Assembly: GCF_035762905.1 (NCBI RefSeq)
Contig: NZ_DASUCC010000061.1
Location: forward strand, 124,001-188,000
Direction of reading: 5' to 3'
Source: DASYTH01 sp035762905
GTDB taxonomy: Bacteria > Actinomycetota > Actinomycetes > Mycobacteriales > Pseudonocardiaceae
Length of the DNA: 64,000 bases
Position 1 is the stretch's first letter. The number at the start of each line of letters is the position of its first letter. Under the pieces are notes generated by a model. It was not told the origin of the DNA. It saw only the letters and a list, made by a program, of their open reading frames with translations, and ran no database searches. Made by a program: the position numbers and the translations under genes. Of the stretch, positions 1 to 8,806 are shown in pieces.

Positions 1-802
1 CGTGGTCGGCGTAGTCGGTGAAGAGCCGGGCGTACGCGCCGAGCGCCGTGGTCGCCTGGTGTGCGATGGCGTACGCCTCGCCGCACGCGGCGTGGAAGCC
101 GGGCGCGCTGTCCGGCACCAGCATCTTCTGCTCGCGCATCACGTCCAGGGTGTTGCAGGTGTCCACGGTGGCGAACGTGGTGAAGTCGGCTCGGTCGAAG
201 ATCTCGGCGATCCGCTTCCGGGCGGCCTCCGTCAACGGGCTCGCCGGCCGGCCGGGAACGAACCGGACGTAGGCGATCAGCGCCCCGGGGCCGTCACCGT
301 CCGCCCACTTGTCCACCCCCGCCTGGTAGGCCTGGCACTCGGCCTTCTCCGTCTCGGCCCGCCGCACGGTGCCGCCGAGCGTCACGACCCGCCAACCGCC
401 GATCACCGAGTCGAACTCGCCGACCGCGGCCGCGCAGTCCGCACGCTGATACGCCTCGTGCCCGTCGTGATAGCTGCCAAGATCCACCAGGAACCGCACT
501 CCGGTGTACCCCACGACCAGCAGCACAACCGCCGCCGCGGCCGCCCCGAGCGAAAGCCACAACTTCCGCCGCGACTTTCGCACCCTCGGCTGCTGGGCGA
601 CGCCGGCGCCCCACGGACCGGGAAACCCGCCCGGCGGAGTAGGCGTGTCCGACCCGGAGAACGGGCCGGCGGAGTGCGCAACGGCAACCTGGTCCGGGAC
701 GCCCGGATCCACAGTGGACGGATCGGCCGCCTCGGGCTGGGCGGGAGCCGGGTCGGCGGCGGGCGAGTCGCCGCTTGGCCGACCGGCATCGTCGGCTGGC
801 AT
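1..802 (-). CDS. hypothetical membrane-anchored protein, 3' part outside the window
   Basis: The open frame runs on the minus strand off the left edge, so the C-terminus is missing. It begins with about 75 hydrophilic Pro/Ala/Asp-rich residues, then a basic patch (RVRKSRRKLW) and one hydrophobic segment (LSLGAAAAAVVLLVVGYTG). An extracytoplasmic domain of unknown family follows, with four cysteines (in RADCAAAV, EKAECQAY, DTCNTL and HAACGE). The layout is that of an actinobacterial single-pass protein with a cytoplasmic disordered tail. Neither candidate start (ATG at 802, or in-frame ATG at 832) has a strong ribosome binding site; the shorter one is given. Third codon positions are strongly G/C, so the frame is convincing. 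No function is proposed. Confidence 0.7.
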   Translation of the reverse strand, partial: MPADDAGRPSGDSPAADPAPAQPEAADPSTVDPGVPDQVAVAHSAGPFSGSDTPTPPGGFPGPWGAGVAQQPRVRKSRRKLWLSLGAAAAAVVLLVVGYTGVRFLVDLGSYHDGHEAYQRADCAAAVGEFDSVIGGWRVVTLGGTVRRAETEKAECQAYQAGVDKWADGDGPGALIAYVRFVPGRPASPLTEAARKRIAEIFDRADFTTFATVDTCNTLDVMREQKMLVPDSAPGFHAACGEAYAIAHQATTALGAYARLFTDYADH

Positions 803-913
803 CAGGGGAACCCCAATCACGTCACGCTGCATACCGTTGCTGGGAAAAGGATGGACCTCGACACCACGATGACGGCACTGGAACATTCCGCCACGCGGTA
901 CGAGGACCCGAGA

Positions 914-1846
914 TCAAACGGTGTCCGCCATGGTGGTGGTGGGTGGGCGAAAGTCGCCGGCGTGGTCCTTGGCCCATTGGGTGAAGGTGCGTGCGGGATG
1001 CCCGGTGACGTGTTGGAAGGTGTTGGTCGGGGGGAGCGCGCCCGTCCCGTCGAGGGAGGCGGCCAGCAGTTCGATCCGCCAGTCGAGGTACTCCTGTGGG
1101 CAGCCGTCGCGCAGCCAATGCTCGCGGGCCTGCTGCGGGCTCAGTTCCTCGAAGCGGATCTCCTCGCCGATTGCCTCCGCGATCGCCCGCACCTGCTCGG
1201 CTTGCGAGACCTTCGCCGGACCGGTGATCGTGTGAGCGGCGCCGACGTGGGCGTCGGTCAGCAGTGCCGCGACCGCTACCTCGGCGACGTCGGCTTCGTG
1301 GACCCAGGGGTAACCGGCCGTGCCGTACGGTTCGCGCACCACGCGCTCGGTGCGGATCCGCTCGGCCCAGCCGAGGGCGTTGGCCGCGAGCAACCCCGGC
1401 CGGACGTGGGTCCACTCGACAACGGTGGCCTCCACCATGAGCTCCAGTTCCCGGTGGGCGTTGCGTTCCTCGGCGAGGTGGCGCCGCAGTGCGCTGAGGG
1501 TCTGGTCGCCGGGGTCGTCGCCGGGCGCGAACCCGGCAGCGGCGGCGGAATGCACGACGAACCTGCGCACGCCGGCCCGGGCCGCGGCCCCGACGAACCC
1601 GGAGTCCGTGCCGACACAGGGAAAGGGGAACTGATAGACGCGCTCGACTCCATCCAGCACGTCCGGCCAGGTTTGCGGGCGTTCGAAGTCGCCGTAGACA
1701 ACCTCGGCCCCTGCGGTCAGGTGCGCGGTGCGCGGATTGCGGGTCATGGCTCGCACGCGCTGGCCCGCGCCGATCAGCCGGTCCACCACACAGCGTCCGA
1801 TATTCCCGGTAGCCCCGGTTACCAGAACGAGTCCGGGAGTGGTCAA
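914..1846 (-). CDS. NmrA-like NAD(P)-binding oxidoreductase
   Basis: A 310-residue atypical short-chain dehydrogenase. The N-terminal Rossmann motif is LVLVTGATGNIG, followed by a family-typical run (VDRLIGAGQRVRAMTRNP) and a C-terminal substrate domain. Family members bind NAD(P)H and act as reductases or redox sensors; the substrate is unknown. The TTG start at 1846 is chosen because GGAGGA lies just upstream and the start overlaps the stop of the upstream paralogue (CGTTGACC), giving translational coupling. The longer frame would run deep into that gene. It is the second of two tandem paralogues, probably a local duplication transcribed as one unit. Confidence 0.85.
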   Translation of the reverse strand: MTTPGLVLVTGATGNIGRCVVDRLIGAGQRVRAMTRNPRTAHLTAGAEVVYGDFERPQTWPDVLDGVERVYQFPFPCVGTDSGFVGAAARAGVRRFVVHSAAAAGFAPGDDPGDQTLSALRRHLAEERNAHRELELMVEATVVEWTHVRPGLLAANALGWAERIRTERVVREPYGTAGYPWVHEADVAEVAVAALLTDAHVGAAHTITGPAKVSQAEQVRAIAEAIGEEIRFEELSPQQAREHWLRDGCPQEYLDWRIELLAASLDGTGALPPTNTFQHVTGHPARTFTQWAKDHAGDFRPPTTTMADTV

Positions 1847-2664
1847 CGGAAATCCTCCGCATGATCCGCCGCCCATTCGGCCACGGTCCGCGCCGGCCGG
1901 CCGAGGATGTCGGGGACGGTTGGCAGTACGGGTTCGGGATTGTCCACCGCCTGCGCCCAGAGGCCGAGCAGCCAGTCGATGACGTAGGTGGGCAGCGCGT
2001 CCTCGACCGACTCGCGCCACTCATCGGGGGTCAGTTCCTCGAAGCGGACGTCCCGCCCGATGGCGGTGCCGATGGCCGCCACCTGTTCTTGCTTGGTGAG
2101 CGATTCGGGACCGGACAGGGTGTGGATTCCGCCATGGCCGTCGGACGACAACGCGGTGGCTGCTACCGCGGCGATGTCGAGTTCGTGCACCGGCGACTGC
2201 CGCGCGGCACCGTGGGGCGCCTTCACCACGCCCTCGGCGCGGATCGCGTCGGCCCAATCCAGGAGGTTGCCCGCGAACATGCCCGGCCGCAGATGAGTCC
2301 ATTCCAGGCCGGAGTCCGCCACCGCACGTTCCGCCGCGCGGTGAAACTCGCCGCCCATGCCTTGGTCGAACCCGGCGCTGGCCGAGGACAGCAGCACGAT
2401 CCGCCGGACACCGGCCCGCCCGGCGAGTTCGGTCACCCGCCGGGTGTTCCCGACGGCGAGCAGGTACATCCGCTCGACACCGTCGAACACCGGCGCAAGG
2501 GACTCCGGCTCCTCCAGATCACCTCCCACGACCTGGACCGCCGCCGGCAACCCGGCGCTTTCCGGCCGCCTGGTCAGCGCCCGCACGTCGGCGCCCGACG
2601 TCACCAGGTGTCCGACCAGGTGCCCGCCGACCAGCCCGGTTGCGCCCGTCACCAGGATCGTCAC
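1843..2664 (-). CDS. NmrA-like NAD(P)-binding oxidoreductase (paralogue of its downstream neighbour)
   Basis: A 273-residue protein with the same fold as the next gene: TILVTGATGLVGG at the N-terminus, ALTRRPES after the second strand, and an AVDNPEPVLPTVPD-type C-terminal region. The GTG start at 2664 has an excellent GGGGAGGA ribosome binding site six bases away, whereas the upstream extension of the frame has none. It is the first gene of a two-gene operon, divergent from the DUF4241 gene across about 140 bp. Related proteins are often annotated NAD(P)H-quinone reductase-like (QorB/NmrA); substrate unknown. Confidence 0.85.
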   Translation of the reverse strand: MTILVTGATGLVGGHLVGHLVTSGADVRALTRRPESAGLPAAVQVVGGDLEEPESLAPVFDGVERMYLLAVGNTRRVTELAGRAGVRRIVLLSSASAGFDQGMGGEFHRAAERAVADSGLEWTHLRPGMFAGNLLDWADAIRAEGVVKAPHGAARQSPVHELDIAAVAATALSSDGHGGIHTLSGPESLTKQEQVAAIGTAIGRDVRFEELTPDEWRESVEDALPTYVIDWLLGLWAQAVDNPEPVLPTVPDILGRPARTVAEWAADHAEDFR

Positions 2665-2780
2665 CGAGTCCTCCCCGTTGTTGATCGATTCCCAGGCGAC
2701 GGTAGCCAGGCTCGAAGGCGCCCCGCACATAGCTATTTGCAATCGAGACAGCTGTGCCCCGCTCGCCCGGTTCGTAGATC

Positions 2781-2796
2781 GCACTCAATAGAGTGC
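2781..2796. promoter_or_regulatory. short perfect palindrome in the divergent NmrA / DUF4241 intergenic region
   Basis: GCACTC-AATA-GAGTGC is a perfect 6-bp inverted repeat with a 4-base spacer. It overlaps a possible -10 element (TAGAGT, 2789-2794) whose expected transcription start coincides with the GTG proposed as a leaderless start at 2802. It may be an operator for a repressor of the DUF4241 gene. Confidence 0.35.
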
Positions 2797-2801
2797 GCGG
2801 C

Positions 2802-4028
2802 GTGAGCGAGAACACACTGTTACGGGTGATGTACTGCGAGGGCTGGGATGCCGAGCGCCGGGCGATCGCCGGCCGGCTGGCCACGGCCACGGCGCGGGAA
2901 CGGGACCAGCGCGGCGAGCAGTACGCGTTCTGCGTCGTGGAGCCGGACACCGAGCGGATCGGCAAGGTCGTCGAGATCGCCTGGCAGCACCACTTCGCTC
3001 GCTGCTGGTCGCTGGACGAACAGGGCCGGCGAAACCGCATGGTCGAATACCGCAACCTCGACGGCAGGCTGTTTCGGCTGCGCTCCGCCGAATGGACCTA
3101 CCCGGACGACGAGTGCCCGGAATTCGACGAGAACCGCTGCGATCTGATCAGGACGACGCACGCGCCTGACGGGAAGACCCGGCACCTCGAACGGACCAAC
3201 GGCGAAAGCGATGTGCGTAACGCCAAGGAAGACCCGGCCGGGCTGTTCGGCGAGGCGCCGCGCTTCGGCGACTGGGCCGGCGTGATCGAGGCCGGCCCGG
3301 GCGTGGAGTTGGTGGCGGCGGACCCGGACGTGGAGGAGTCGGCCACGCCACCGTGGCGGCCGGTCGTGCCGATGCGACCCGACCAAGCCGACTCCTATTT
3401 CCAGCCAGGCCAACGGTGGACGCTGCGCAGGCGGAACTCGAACCCGGTCGTGGTGACCGAGGTCGTGCCCGCCGGCACGGTCCGGACGCCCAGCGGTCGG
3501 CTGGTCGCCGCCGACCCCTCGCTGCTGCACGACGGGCTGAGTGGTTTCGAGGCCACCGTCGCCCCCGGCGAATATCCGGTCGAGCTGGCCATGATCCGGT
3601 TCGTCGAGGACCCGTCGCACGAGCGCGTCGCGGCGGCCAAACTGACCGTGTCCAGCCAACCGGTGGTGTCCTGGGAACACGCGGCCGAACCAGGAGAGGA
3701 CCCACGGCTGCTCGACGACGACAAGTACTACGGCTTCGTCGTCGACACCGGCCAGGCATGCTTCGCCGACGCCGAAGCCCGCGACGACCTGTCGGACATC
3801 GTCAACACCGCCCTCGACGATCCGGACAGCCCGATCTGCGCCGTGTGGGGCGCCAAGGCGGCAGAGCTGGCCGACCCCGAGTCGGGCGGCTCGTTGGTCG
3901 CCTTCTCATCCGGCTGGGGCGACGGCATGTACCCGACCTGGCTCGGCCGCACCGCGACCGGTGAGGTCGCCTGCTTCGTCACCGACCTGCTCATCCTGCG
4001 CGAGGCGAGCTTGACGAACGACACCTGA
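2802..4028 (+). CDS. DUF4241 domain-containing protein
   Basis: A 408-residue protein. The C-terminal third (about residues 220-408) carries the DUF4241 signature near the end: FSSGWGDGMYPTWLG followed by a hydrophobic strand (EVACFVTDLLIL). The N-terminal half is a separate hydrophilic domain of unknown family. The start is uncertain: GTG 2793, GTG 2802 and ATG 2829 are in frame and none has a ribosome binding site. GTG 2802 fits a leaderless transcript from the -10-like TAGAGT at 2789 and would place a rare TTA codon at 2820-2822. It converges on a putative secreted nuclease toxin with 17 bp between stop codons. That placement makes an immunity or partner role worth testing but does not prove it. 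Confidence 0.75.
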   Translation: MSENTLLRVMYCEGWDAERRAIAGRLATATARERDQRGEQYAFCVVEPDTERIGKVVEIAWQHHFARCWSLDEQGRRNRMVEYRNLDGRLFRLRSAEWTYPDDECPEFDENRCDLIRTTHAPDGKTRHLERTNGESDVRNAKEDPAGLFGEAPRFGDWAGVIEAGPGVELVAADPDVEESATPPWRPVVPMRPDQADSYFQPGQRWTLRRRNSNPVVVTEVVPAGTVRTPSGRLVAADPSLLHDGLSGFEATVAPGEYPVELAMIRFVEDPSHERVAAAKLTVSSQPVVSWEHAAEPGEDPRLLDDDKYYGFVVDTGQACFADAEARDDLSDIVNTALDDPDSPICAVWGAKAAELADPESGGSLVAFSSGWGDGMYPTWLGRTATGEVACFVTDLLILREASLTNDT

Positions 4029-4045
4029 TCGGCTGACACCCGAGT

Positions 4046-5449
4046 TCAGTAGTCGTTGTCGGGGCGGTGGTCGGCGTCGTCGTCGAAGTCCCGGTTGGGT
4101 GGCGGGTCGGTGGGGGAGCGGCCGCTGACCGGCACCTCGACGTCGACGACGATGCCGTCGTGGTCGGACAGGTCGTGGTCCTGGCCTTCATGGTCGGGAG
4201 AGTCGCCCTGGACCCGCTCGGGATCGCCTGCGGTCAGGTCCGGGCCGGTGAAGATGTAGTCGAGGCGCCGGGGGCCGTCGCCGTACTGCTCGGTGGGACC
4301 GATGTCGCTTGCGTCGGTGTAGCCGGCGTCCACGTAATCCTGCAGGGCCCGGCTCGGCCGGCCGTCACCGGTCATGGCGTGGTTGAGGTCGCCGGTGATG
4401 ATGACCGGGTTGCCGTCCGCGCCGGCTTCGGCGAACTCCCTGAGCTGGTCGATCTGGCCGGCGCGGTCGGCCTCGCTGACCCCGTCGTAGTCGGTGTGCG
4501 CGGTGGCGACGTCGACCACACCGCCGTTGTCGGTGTGCACCCGGACGCTGATCGCCGCCCGGCCGTCCGAACCGTCGTCGCCGGGCTCATCGAGCTTCTC
4601 GGTCCCCACCAACTCGGAGTAGGCCACACCGTCACCCCGCCGCACCGCGATCACCTGACCGAAGGGCTGATCGGGGTAGCCGGGCTCGAACAAGCCGTCG
4701 TCGGTGCGGAACTTGGAGCTGGCCTGCACGAAATGCAGGTCCCAGTCCTCCCCGGTGCGCTCCTCGAGCTCACGCTCGAGCCGGGCGACGTCCATCTGCC
4801 AGACTTCCTGCAGGGCGGCCACGTCCACGTCCTGCGCCACGATCCGCCGGGCCAACTCGTCGACGTCGCCTTCGTCCATGCCGTCGGAGCTCAAGCCGCT
4901 GTTGCCCGCCCCGCCACCGACGTTGAGCGTCATGACCGTGAGCTCGTCGCTGTCGCATTCCGGCGGAAGCGGACGGTCGAGCAGCCGCTCGATCCCGCCG
5001 CCTACCTTGCTGGCCAACGTGTCCAGCGTGTCCCCGCGCTCCGCGCGCACCCGCTTGAGCGCGCCGATGGCCTCGGCCTCCAGTTCGGGCAGCCGGTCGA
5101 CCGGCTGGCCGGCGCGCACCTGCGCATCGGCCGCGGAAAGCTGGTTGAGCAGCGTCGCCGCATCGCCGGCCGGTCCGCGCAGCGCCTCGAGATCAGCGCC
5201 CGCGGCGGCGGCCGCCGATCGGCCGGCATCGGCGGCCTCCTCGACATCGCGAATGGACCGACCGAGGACTGCGGCGTAGTCGCGGAACTGCTCGGCGGCG
5301 TCCCCGCTCCACGGCGCCTGCCCGATCCGGTCGACCACCGCGGAGAGCCGCGCGGCAGCCCTTGCCACAGCGGCAAATCCGGCCTCCGCCTGGGTGGCGC
5401 CCGCGGGATCCGAGCGCAACACGTGCTGCCACGTCCACTCGGTGCCCAT
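4046..5449 (-). CDS. WXG100-like domain fused to endonuclease/exonuclease/phosphatase (DNase I-like) domain; putative type VII secretion effector
   Basis: A 467-residue protein. Residues 1 to about 110 are helical with a WXG-type turn (W47-S-G, in APWSGDAAEQF), as in ESX/LXG substrates. An alpha-helical linker follows. From about residue 165 there is an EEP (DNase I-like) domain with its expected motifs: Asn in ELTVMTLNVGG, Glu in VAALQEVW, Asp/Asn in ITGDLNHA, and the C-terminal SDHDG with catalytic His. All key residues are present, so phosphodiesterase or nuclease activity is plausible. The C-terminus is Asp/Pro-rich. There is no signal peptide, which fits type VII export. The ATG at 5449 overlaps the stop of the upstream WXG100-like gene (ATGA), so the two are coupled. 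Confidence 0.8.
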   Translation of the reverse strand: MGTEWTWQHVLRSDPAGATQAEAGFAAVARAAARLSAVVDRIGQAPWSGDAAEQFRDYAAVLGRSIRDVEEAADAGRSAAAAAGADLEALRGPAGDAATLLNQLSAADAQVRAGQPVDRLPELEAEAIGALKRVRAERGDTLDTLASKVGGGIERLLDRPLPPECDSDELTVMTLNVGGGAGNSGLSSDGMDEGDVDELARRIVAQDVDVAALQEVWQMDVARLERELEERTGEDWDLHFVQASSKFRTDDGLFEPGYPDQPFGQVIAVRRGDGVAYSELVGTEKLDEPGDDGSDGRAAISVRVHTDNGGVVDVATAHTDYDGVSEADRAGQIDQLREFAEAGADGNPVIITGDLNHAMTGDGRPSRALQDYVDAGYTDASDIGPTEQYGDGPRRLDYIFTGPDLTAGDPERVQGDSPDHEGQDHDLSDHDGIVVDVEVPVSGRSPTDPPPNRDFDDDADHRPDNDY

Positions 5450-5805
5450 CAGCCCGACTCGCCGTCCGGAGACAACACGGACGCCCAGCCACGCCCGGTC
5501 TGGGTGCGGGGGATCTGGTCCAGCCGGTCCGCGTTCCCGTTGTCCATGGTGTCCATCGCGGTCGCCGACGCATCGACGGCGTCGGCAAGTCGACCAACCA
5601 AATCCTGCAGCGCGTCGAGCCGCTCCCGCAGCCGCCCGGCCGCGTCGCCGAGCGCGGCCGTGGCCGCGCCGTGCGCCAGCAGGATCCCGCCGTCCGCGAC
5701 CGGCCGAGCGAGCCGGTCTACCGGAGCGGCACCGCTGAGGTCGTGCCGGGCGGCCGCCGCCAGCGTCCGGACCCCGTCGACATCGATCGTCGTCTGCCTG
5801 CCCAT
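5449..5805 (-). CDS. small WXG100/EspC-like protein, probable partner of the downstream nuclease
   Basis: A 118-residue, mostly helical, Ala/Asp-rich protein beginning MGRQTTIDVDGVRTLA, the pattern of ESX-1 secretion-associated (EspC/DUF2580-type) proteins. Two long amphipathic helices are predicted around a central Gly/His region. A GAGGGAGG-type ribosome binding site precedes the ATG. The gene overlaps the nuclease gene by four bases, consistent with co-production of a heterodimeric type VII substrate or a targeting partner. No ESX secretion apparatus genes are in the window. Confidence 0.65.
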   Translation of the reverse strand: MGRQTTIDVDGVRTLAAAARHDLSGAAPVDRLARPVADGGILLAHGAATAALGDAAGRLRERLDALQDLVGRLADAVDASATAMDTMDNGNADRLDQIPRTQTGRGWASVLSPDGESG

Positions 5806-6037
5806 CGTGCCAACCTCCCTCGCGTCCGGATGTTACGACGGGCATCCGACCAGCCACGTTCCCGTTTGGGCCACAACGCATAACTCACCGGATGCCGGTC
5901 GGGGTGCTGCGCCCGGTCGTGGGTTGCCGGCGCCGGCTTGACCTTGCGATCGGGATCGCGTTTGTTTGCTGTGCCGGCGTCGGGTGATCCGCGACGCCGG
6001 CCGGGTGGCCTGTACCTGACCATGGGAGGGAGCGGTC

Positions 6038-7201
6038 GTGAAACTTGCCCGTCGGATGGACCGGCTGGGGACCGAGTCGGCGTTCGAGGTGCTGGCCAAG
6101 GCCAAGGAGTTGGAGCGGCAGGGCCGTAAGATCATTCACCTGGAGATCGGCGAGCCGGACTTCGAGACGCCGGCGCATATCGTCGCCGCCGCACGGGAGG
6201 CGCTCGCGGCGGGCCACACGCACTACGTGCCGGCGCCCGGTATCCCGGAGTTGCGCTCGGCGGTGGCCGAGTTTCTGGAGCGCACCGGCCGGATGCGCAC
6301 GACGCCGGACCGGGTGGTGGTCACGCCGGGCGCCAAGCCGATCATGTTCTTCACGATCATGGCGCTGTGCGAGGAGGGCGACGAGGTCCTCTGTCCGGAC
6401 CCGGGATTCCCGATGTATGCCTCGATCGCGGCGTTCTGCGGTGCCCGCCCGGTGCCGGTGCCGCTGCGCGAGGCGAACGGGTTCACCATCGATCCGGACG
6501 AGCTGGCATCGCTGATCACCGATCGCAGCAGGCTGCTCATCCTCAACTCCCCGCACAACCCGTGCGGCAGCGCGTCGACTCCGGAGCAGCTCGAGGCCAT
6601 CGCCGCCCTGGCCGTCCGGCACGATCTGGTGGTGCTCAGCGACGAGGTCTACTGGGCGCTGCGGACCGGTGCCAGGCACCACAGCGTCCTGGACATCGAC
6701 GGCATGGCCGAGCGGACCGTGTTGCTGGACGGGTGGTCCAAGACGTTCGCGATGACCGGGTGGCGGCTGGGCTTCGGGGTGTTCCCGCCGGAGCTTGTCG
6801 AACCGGTCACCCGGCTGGTGATCAACTCGGTGTCGTGTACCTCGGCGTTCAGCCAGCGGGCGGCGATCGCCGCGCTGACCGGGCCCTGGGACGACGTCGA
6901 GGGCATGGCGCGGGAGTTCCAGCAGCGGGGCGAGGTCATCGTGGCCGGGCTCAACGCGATTCCCGGCGTGTCCTGCGTGGCACCGAGTGGCGCGTTCTAT
7001 GCCTTTCCCAACGTGCGTGACCTCGCCATGTCCGCCGCTGAGCTGGCCGACCTGCTGTTGCGGAGATGCGGGGTGGCCTGCCTTCCGGGCACCGCGTTCG
7101 GCGGCTACGGGGAGGGCTACCTGCGGTTTTCCTACGCCACCTCCATCGACAACATCCGCGCCGCCCTGGCGGCCTTCGAGACGCTGGTGAGCGAGGCATG
7201 A
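6038..7201 (+). CDS. class I/II pyridoxal-phosphate aminotransferase
   Basis: A 387-residue fold-type I aminotransferase of the aspartate aminotransferase superfamily. Landmarks are the N-terminal IHLEIGEPDFETP, NSPHNPCGSAST for the cofactor pocket, SDEVYWAL, the PLP lysine in LLDGWSKTFAMTGWRLG, and the C-terminal arginine in YLRFSYATS. The GTG at 6038 is preceded by GGGAGGGAG. The stop overlaps the start of a 2-hydroxyacid dehydrogenase by four bases. The pair could interconvert an amino acid, its 2-oxo acid and the 2-hydroxy acid. Substrate specificity cannot be read from the sequence. Confidence 0.9.
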   Translation: MKLARRMDRLGTESAFEVLAKAKELERQGRKIIHLEIGEPDFETPAHIVAAAREALAAGHTHYVPAPGIPELRSAVAEFLERTGRMRTTPDRVVVTPGAKPIMFFTIMALCEEGDEVLCPDPGFPMYASIAAFCGARPVPVPLREANGFTIDPDELASLITDRSRLLILNSPHNPCGSASTPEQLEAIAALAVRHDLVVLSDEVYWALRTGARHHSVLDIDGMAERTVLLDGWSKTFAMTGWRLGFGVFPPELVEPVTRLVINSVSCTSAFSQRAAIAALTGPWDDVEGMAREFQQRGEVIVAGLNAIPGVSCVAPSGAFYAFPNVRDLAMSAAELADLLLRRCGVACLPGTAFGGYGEGYLRFSYATSIDNIRAALAAFETLVSEA

Positions 7202-8196
7202 GCGAGTCATTGCTGTCGACCAGATCGGTTCTGGTCACCCGCGCCCTGGTGCCCGAGGCGATGCGGGCCCTGGACGGCGGTTGCGCGGTGGATCTCTACC
7301 AGGGGCCGCCGGAGGCGATCCCGCGCGAGGAGCTGCTGCGCCGCGCCGCCGGCAAGGACGGGCTGCTCACGTTGTTGACCGAACGGGTCGACGCCGAGCT
7401 GCTGGACGCGGCCGGACCGCAGCTCAAGATCGTGGCCAACCACGCGGTCGGCTTCGACAACGTCGACGTGCCGGAGTGCACCAGCCGTGGCGTGCTGGTC
7501 ACCAACACCCCCGACGTGCTCACCGAGGCGACCGCCGACCTGGCCTGGTCACTGATCCTGGCCTGCGTGCGCCGCGTGGCCGAGGGCGACCGGTTCCTGC
7601 GGTCGCGCCGACCCTGGATCTGGGGCCCGAGCATGATGCTGGGCTACGACATGTACGGCAAGACCCTCGGCGTCGCCGGGTGCGGGCGGATCGGTCAGGC
7701 CGTTGCCCGCCGGGCCACCGGGTTCGGCCTGCGGGTGATCTACCACGACCCGGTCCGGCTCTCCGAGGCGGTGGAACGCGAGCTCAACGTCACGTGGTGT
7801 CCATTTGAGACCCTGCTCGCCGAGTCGGACGTCATCTCGGTGCACACCCCGTTGCTGCCGCAGACCCGGCACCTCTTCGGCGCCGACGCCTTCCGGCAGA
7901 TGAAACCCACGGCCGTCCTGGTCAACACCGCCCGCGGTCCCATCGTCGACGAGCCGGCCCTGGCCGAGGCCCTGCGCGCCGGCGAAATCTTCGCCGCCGG
8001 CCTGGACGTCTACGAGCGCGAGCCGCAGATCGAGGAAGCCCTGCTGGACCTGGACAACGTCACCCTCCTTCCGCACCTCGGCAGCGCGACCATCGAAACC
8101 CGCACCGCCATGGGTCTGCTCGCCGTGGACAACCTGCTCGCCGGCATCACCGGCAAACGCCCCCGCACCCTCGTCAACCCCGACGCGCTCCGGTAA
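7198..8196 (+). CDS. D-isomer-specific 2-hydroxyacid dehydrogenase (glyoxylate/hydroxypyruvate reductase-like)
   Basis: A 332-residue protein with the split catalytic domain of the D-2-hydroxyacid dehydrogenase family. It has NAD(P)-binding GVAGCGRIGQAVARR, the strand-helix VNTARGPIVDE containing the substrate arginine, GLDVYEREP with the relay Glu, and the catalytic His in LLPHLGSAT. These residues support reversible reduction of a short 2-oxo acid such as glyoxylate or hydroxypyruvate. The ATG at 7198 overlaps the aminotransferase stop (ATGA), so the pair is coupled. Confidence 0.9.
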   Translation: MSESLLSTRSVLVTRALVPEAMRALDGGCAVDLYQGPPEAIPREELLRRAAGKDGLLTLLTERVDAELLDAAGPQLKIVANHAVGFDNVDVPECTSRGVLVTNTPDVLTEATADLAWSLILACVRRVAEGDRFLRSRRPWIWGPSMMLGYDMYGKTLGVAGCGRIGQAVARRATGFGLRVIYHDPVRLSEAVERELNVTWCPFETLLAESDVISVHTPLLPQTRHLFGADAFRQMKPTAVLVNTARGPIVDEPALAEALRAGEIFAAGLDVYEREPQIEEALLDLDNVTLLPHLGSATIETRTAMGLLAVDNLLAGITGKRPRTLVNPDALR

Positions 8197-8217
8197 CCAA
8201 CCGCACGCAGGAGATCA

Positions 8218-8781
8218 TTGGTAGAGACTCTGGGCATGGAGTTCTTCTGCTACCACCGGGATCGGCCCGGCTCCGAGGCGCTGCGCGATGAGCTGCTGGA
8301 AGAGCACTGGTCCTACATGGACCGGTACGCCGCGGAGCTGATCGCCCGTGGCCCGACCCTGGCGGGCGACGGCGACACGCCGACCGGCAGCGTGCACATC
8401 GTCGACCTGCCCGATCCCGCCGCCGCCCGCGCGTTCGCCTTCGACGAGCCCAACTACCAGGCCGGCGTGTACCGCGACGTGCTGCTGCGCCGGTGGCGCA
8501 ACACGCTCGGCCGCACCATGTGGGACTTCCCCGGCGGCCGTACCGGTGGCAACCGGTACCTGGTGCTCGGCCTCGGCACGGGCCAGGCCGACCTCGCCGT
8601 GCCGCCCCAGCGGGACGAGCTGATCGCCCACGGGCCGCTGCTGTCCGACGACGGCACCGGCTGGCTCGGTACGGCGGTGCTGGTCCGGGCGCCGGACCCG
8701 GACACGGCACGCGCCGTCCTGACCGCGGACCGGTACGCCGCCATCGAGGTCCACAACTGGCAGTTCGGCGGGCGACGGTAA
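8218..8781 (+). CDS. YCII-domain protein (two tandem YCII-like domains)
   Basis: A 187-residue protein made of two ferredoxin-like YCII repeats. The first contains HWSYMDRYAAELIARGPTLA and VHIVDLPDPAAARAFA; the second contains LGTGQADLAVPPQ and the matching IAHGPLLSDDG and DPDTARAVLTADRYA. YCII proteins are small, often enzyme-like, and mostly of unknown function. The TTG at 8218 is taken as the start because AGGAG is five bases upstream; the ATG at 8236 has only a weak site. It lies 21 bases after the dehydrogenase and is probably the last gene of that operon. Confidence 0.75.
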   Translation: MVETLGMEFFCYHRDRPGSEALRDELLEEHWSYMDRYAAELIARGPTLAGDGDTPTGSVHIVDLPDPAAARAFAFDEPNYQAGVYRDVLLRRWRNTLGRTMWDFPGGRTGGNRYLVLGLGTGQADLAVPPQRDELIAHGPLLSDDGTGWLGTAVLVRAPDPDTARAVLTADRYAAIEVHNWQFGGRR

Positions 8782-8806
8782 CGAGAGAGGCCGAGGGGCC
8801 CGGGGA

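Noticed and set aside
2..1864. Long open frame on the plus strand covering the left end
   Set aside because: It is antisense to the membrane-anchored protein and an NmrA-type gene, both of which have clear family motifs or a sensible domain layout. Its product is Arg/Gly/Pro-rich with no domain.
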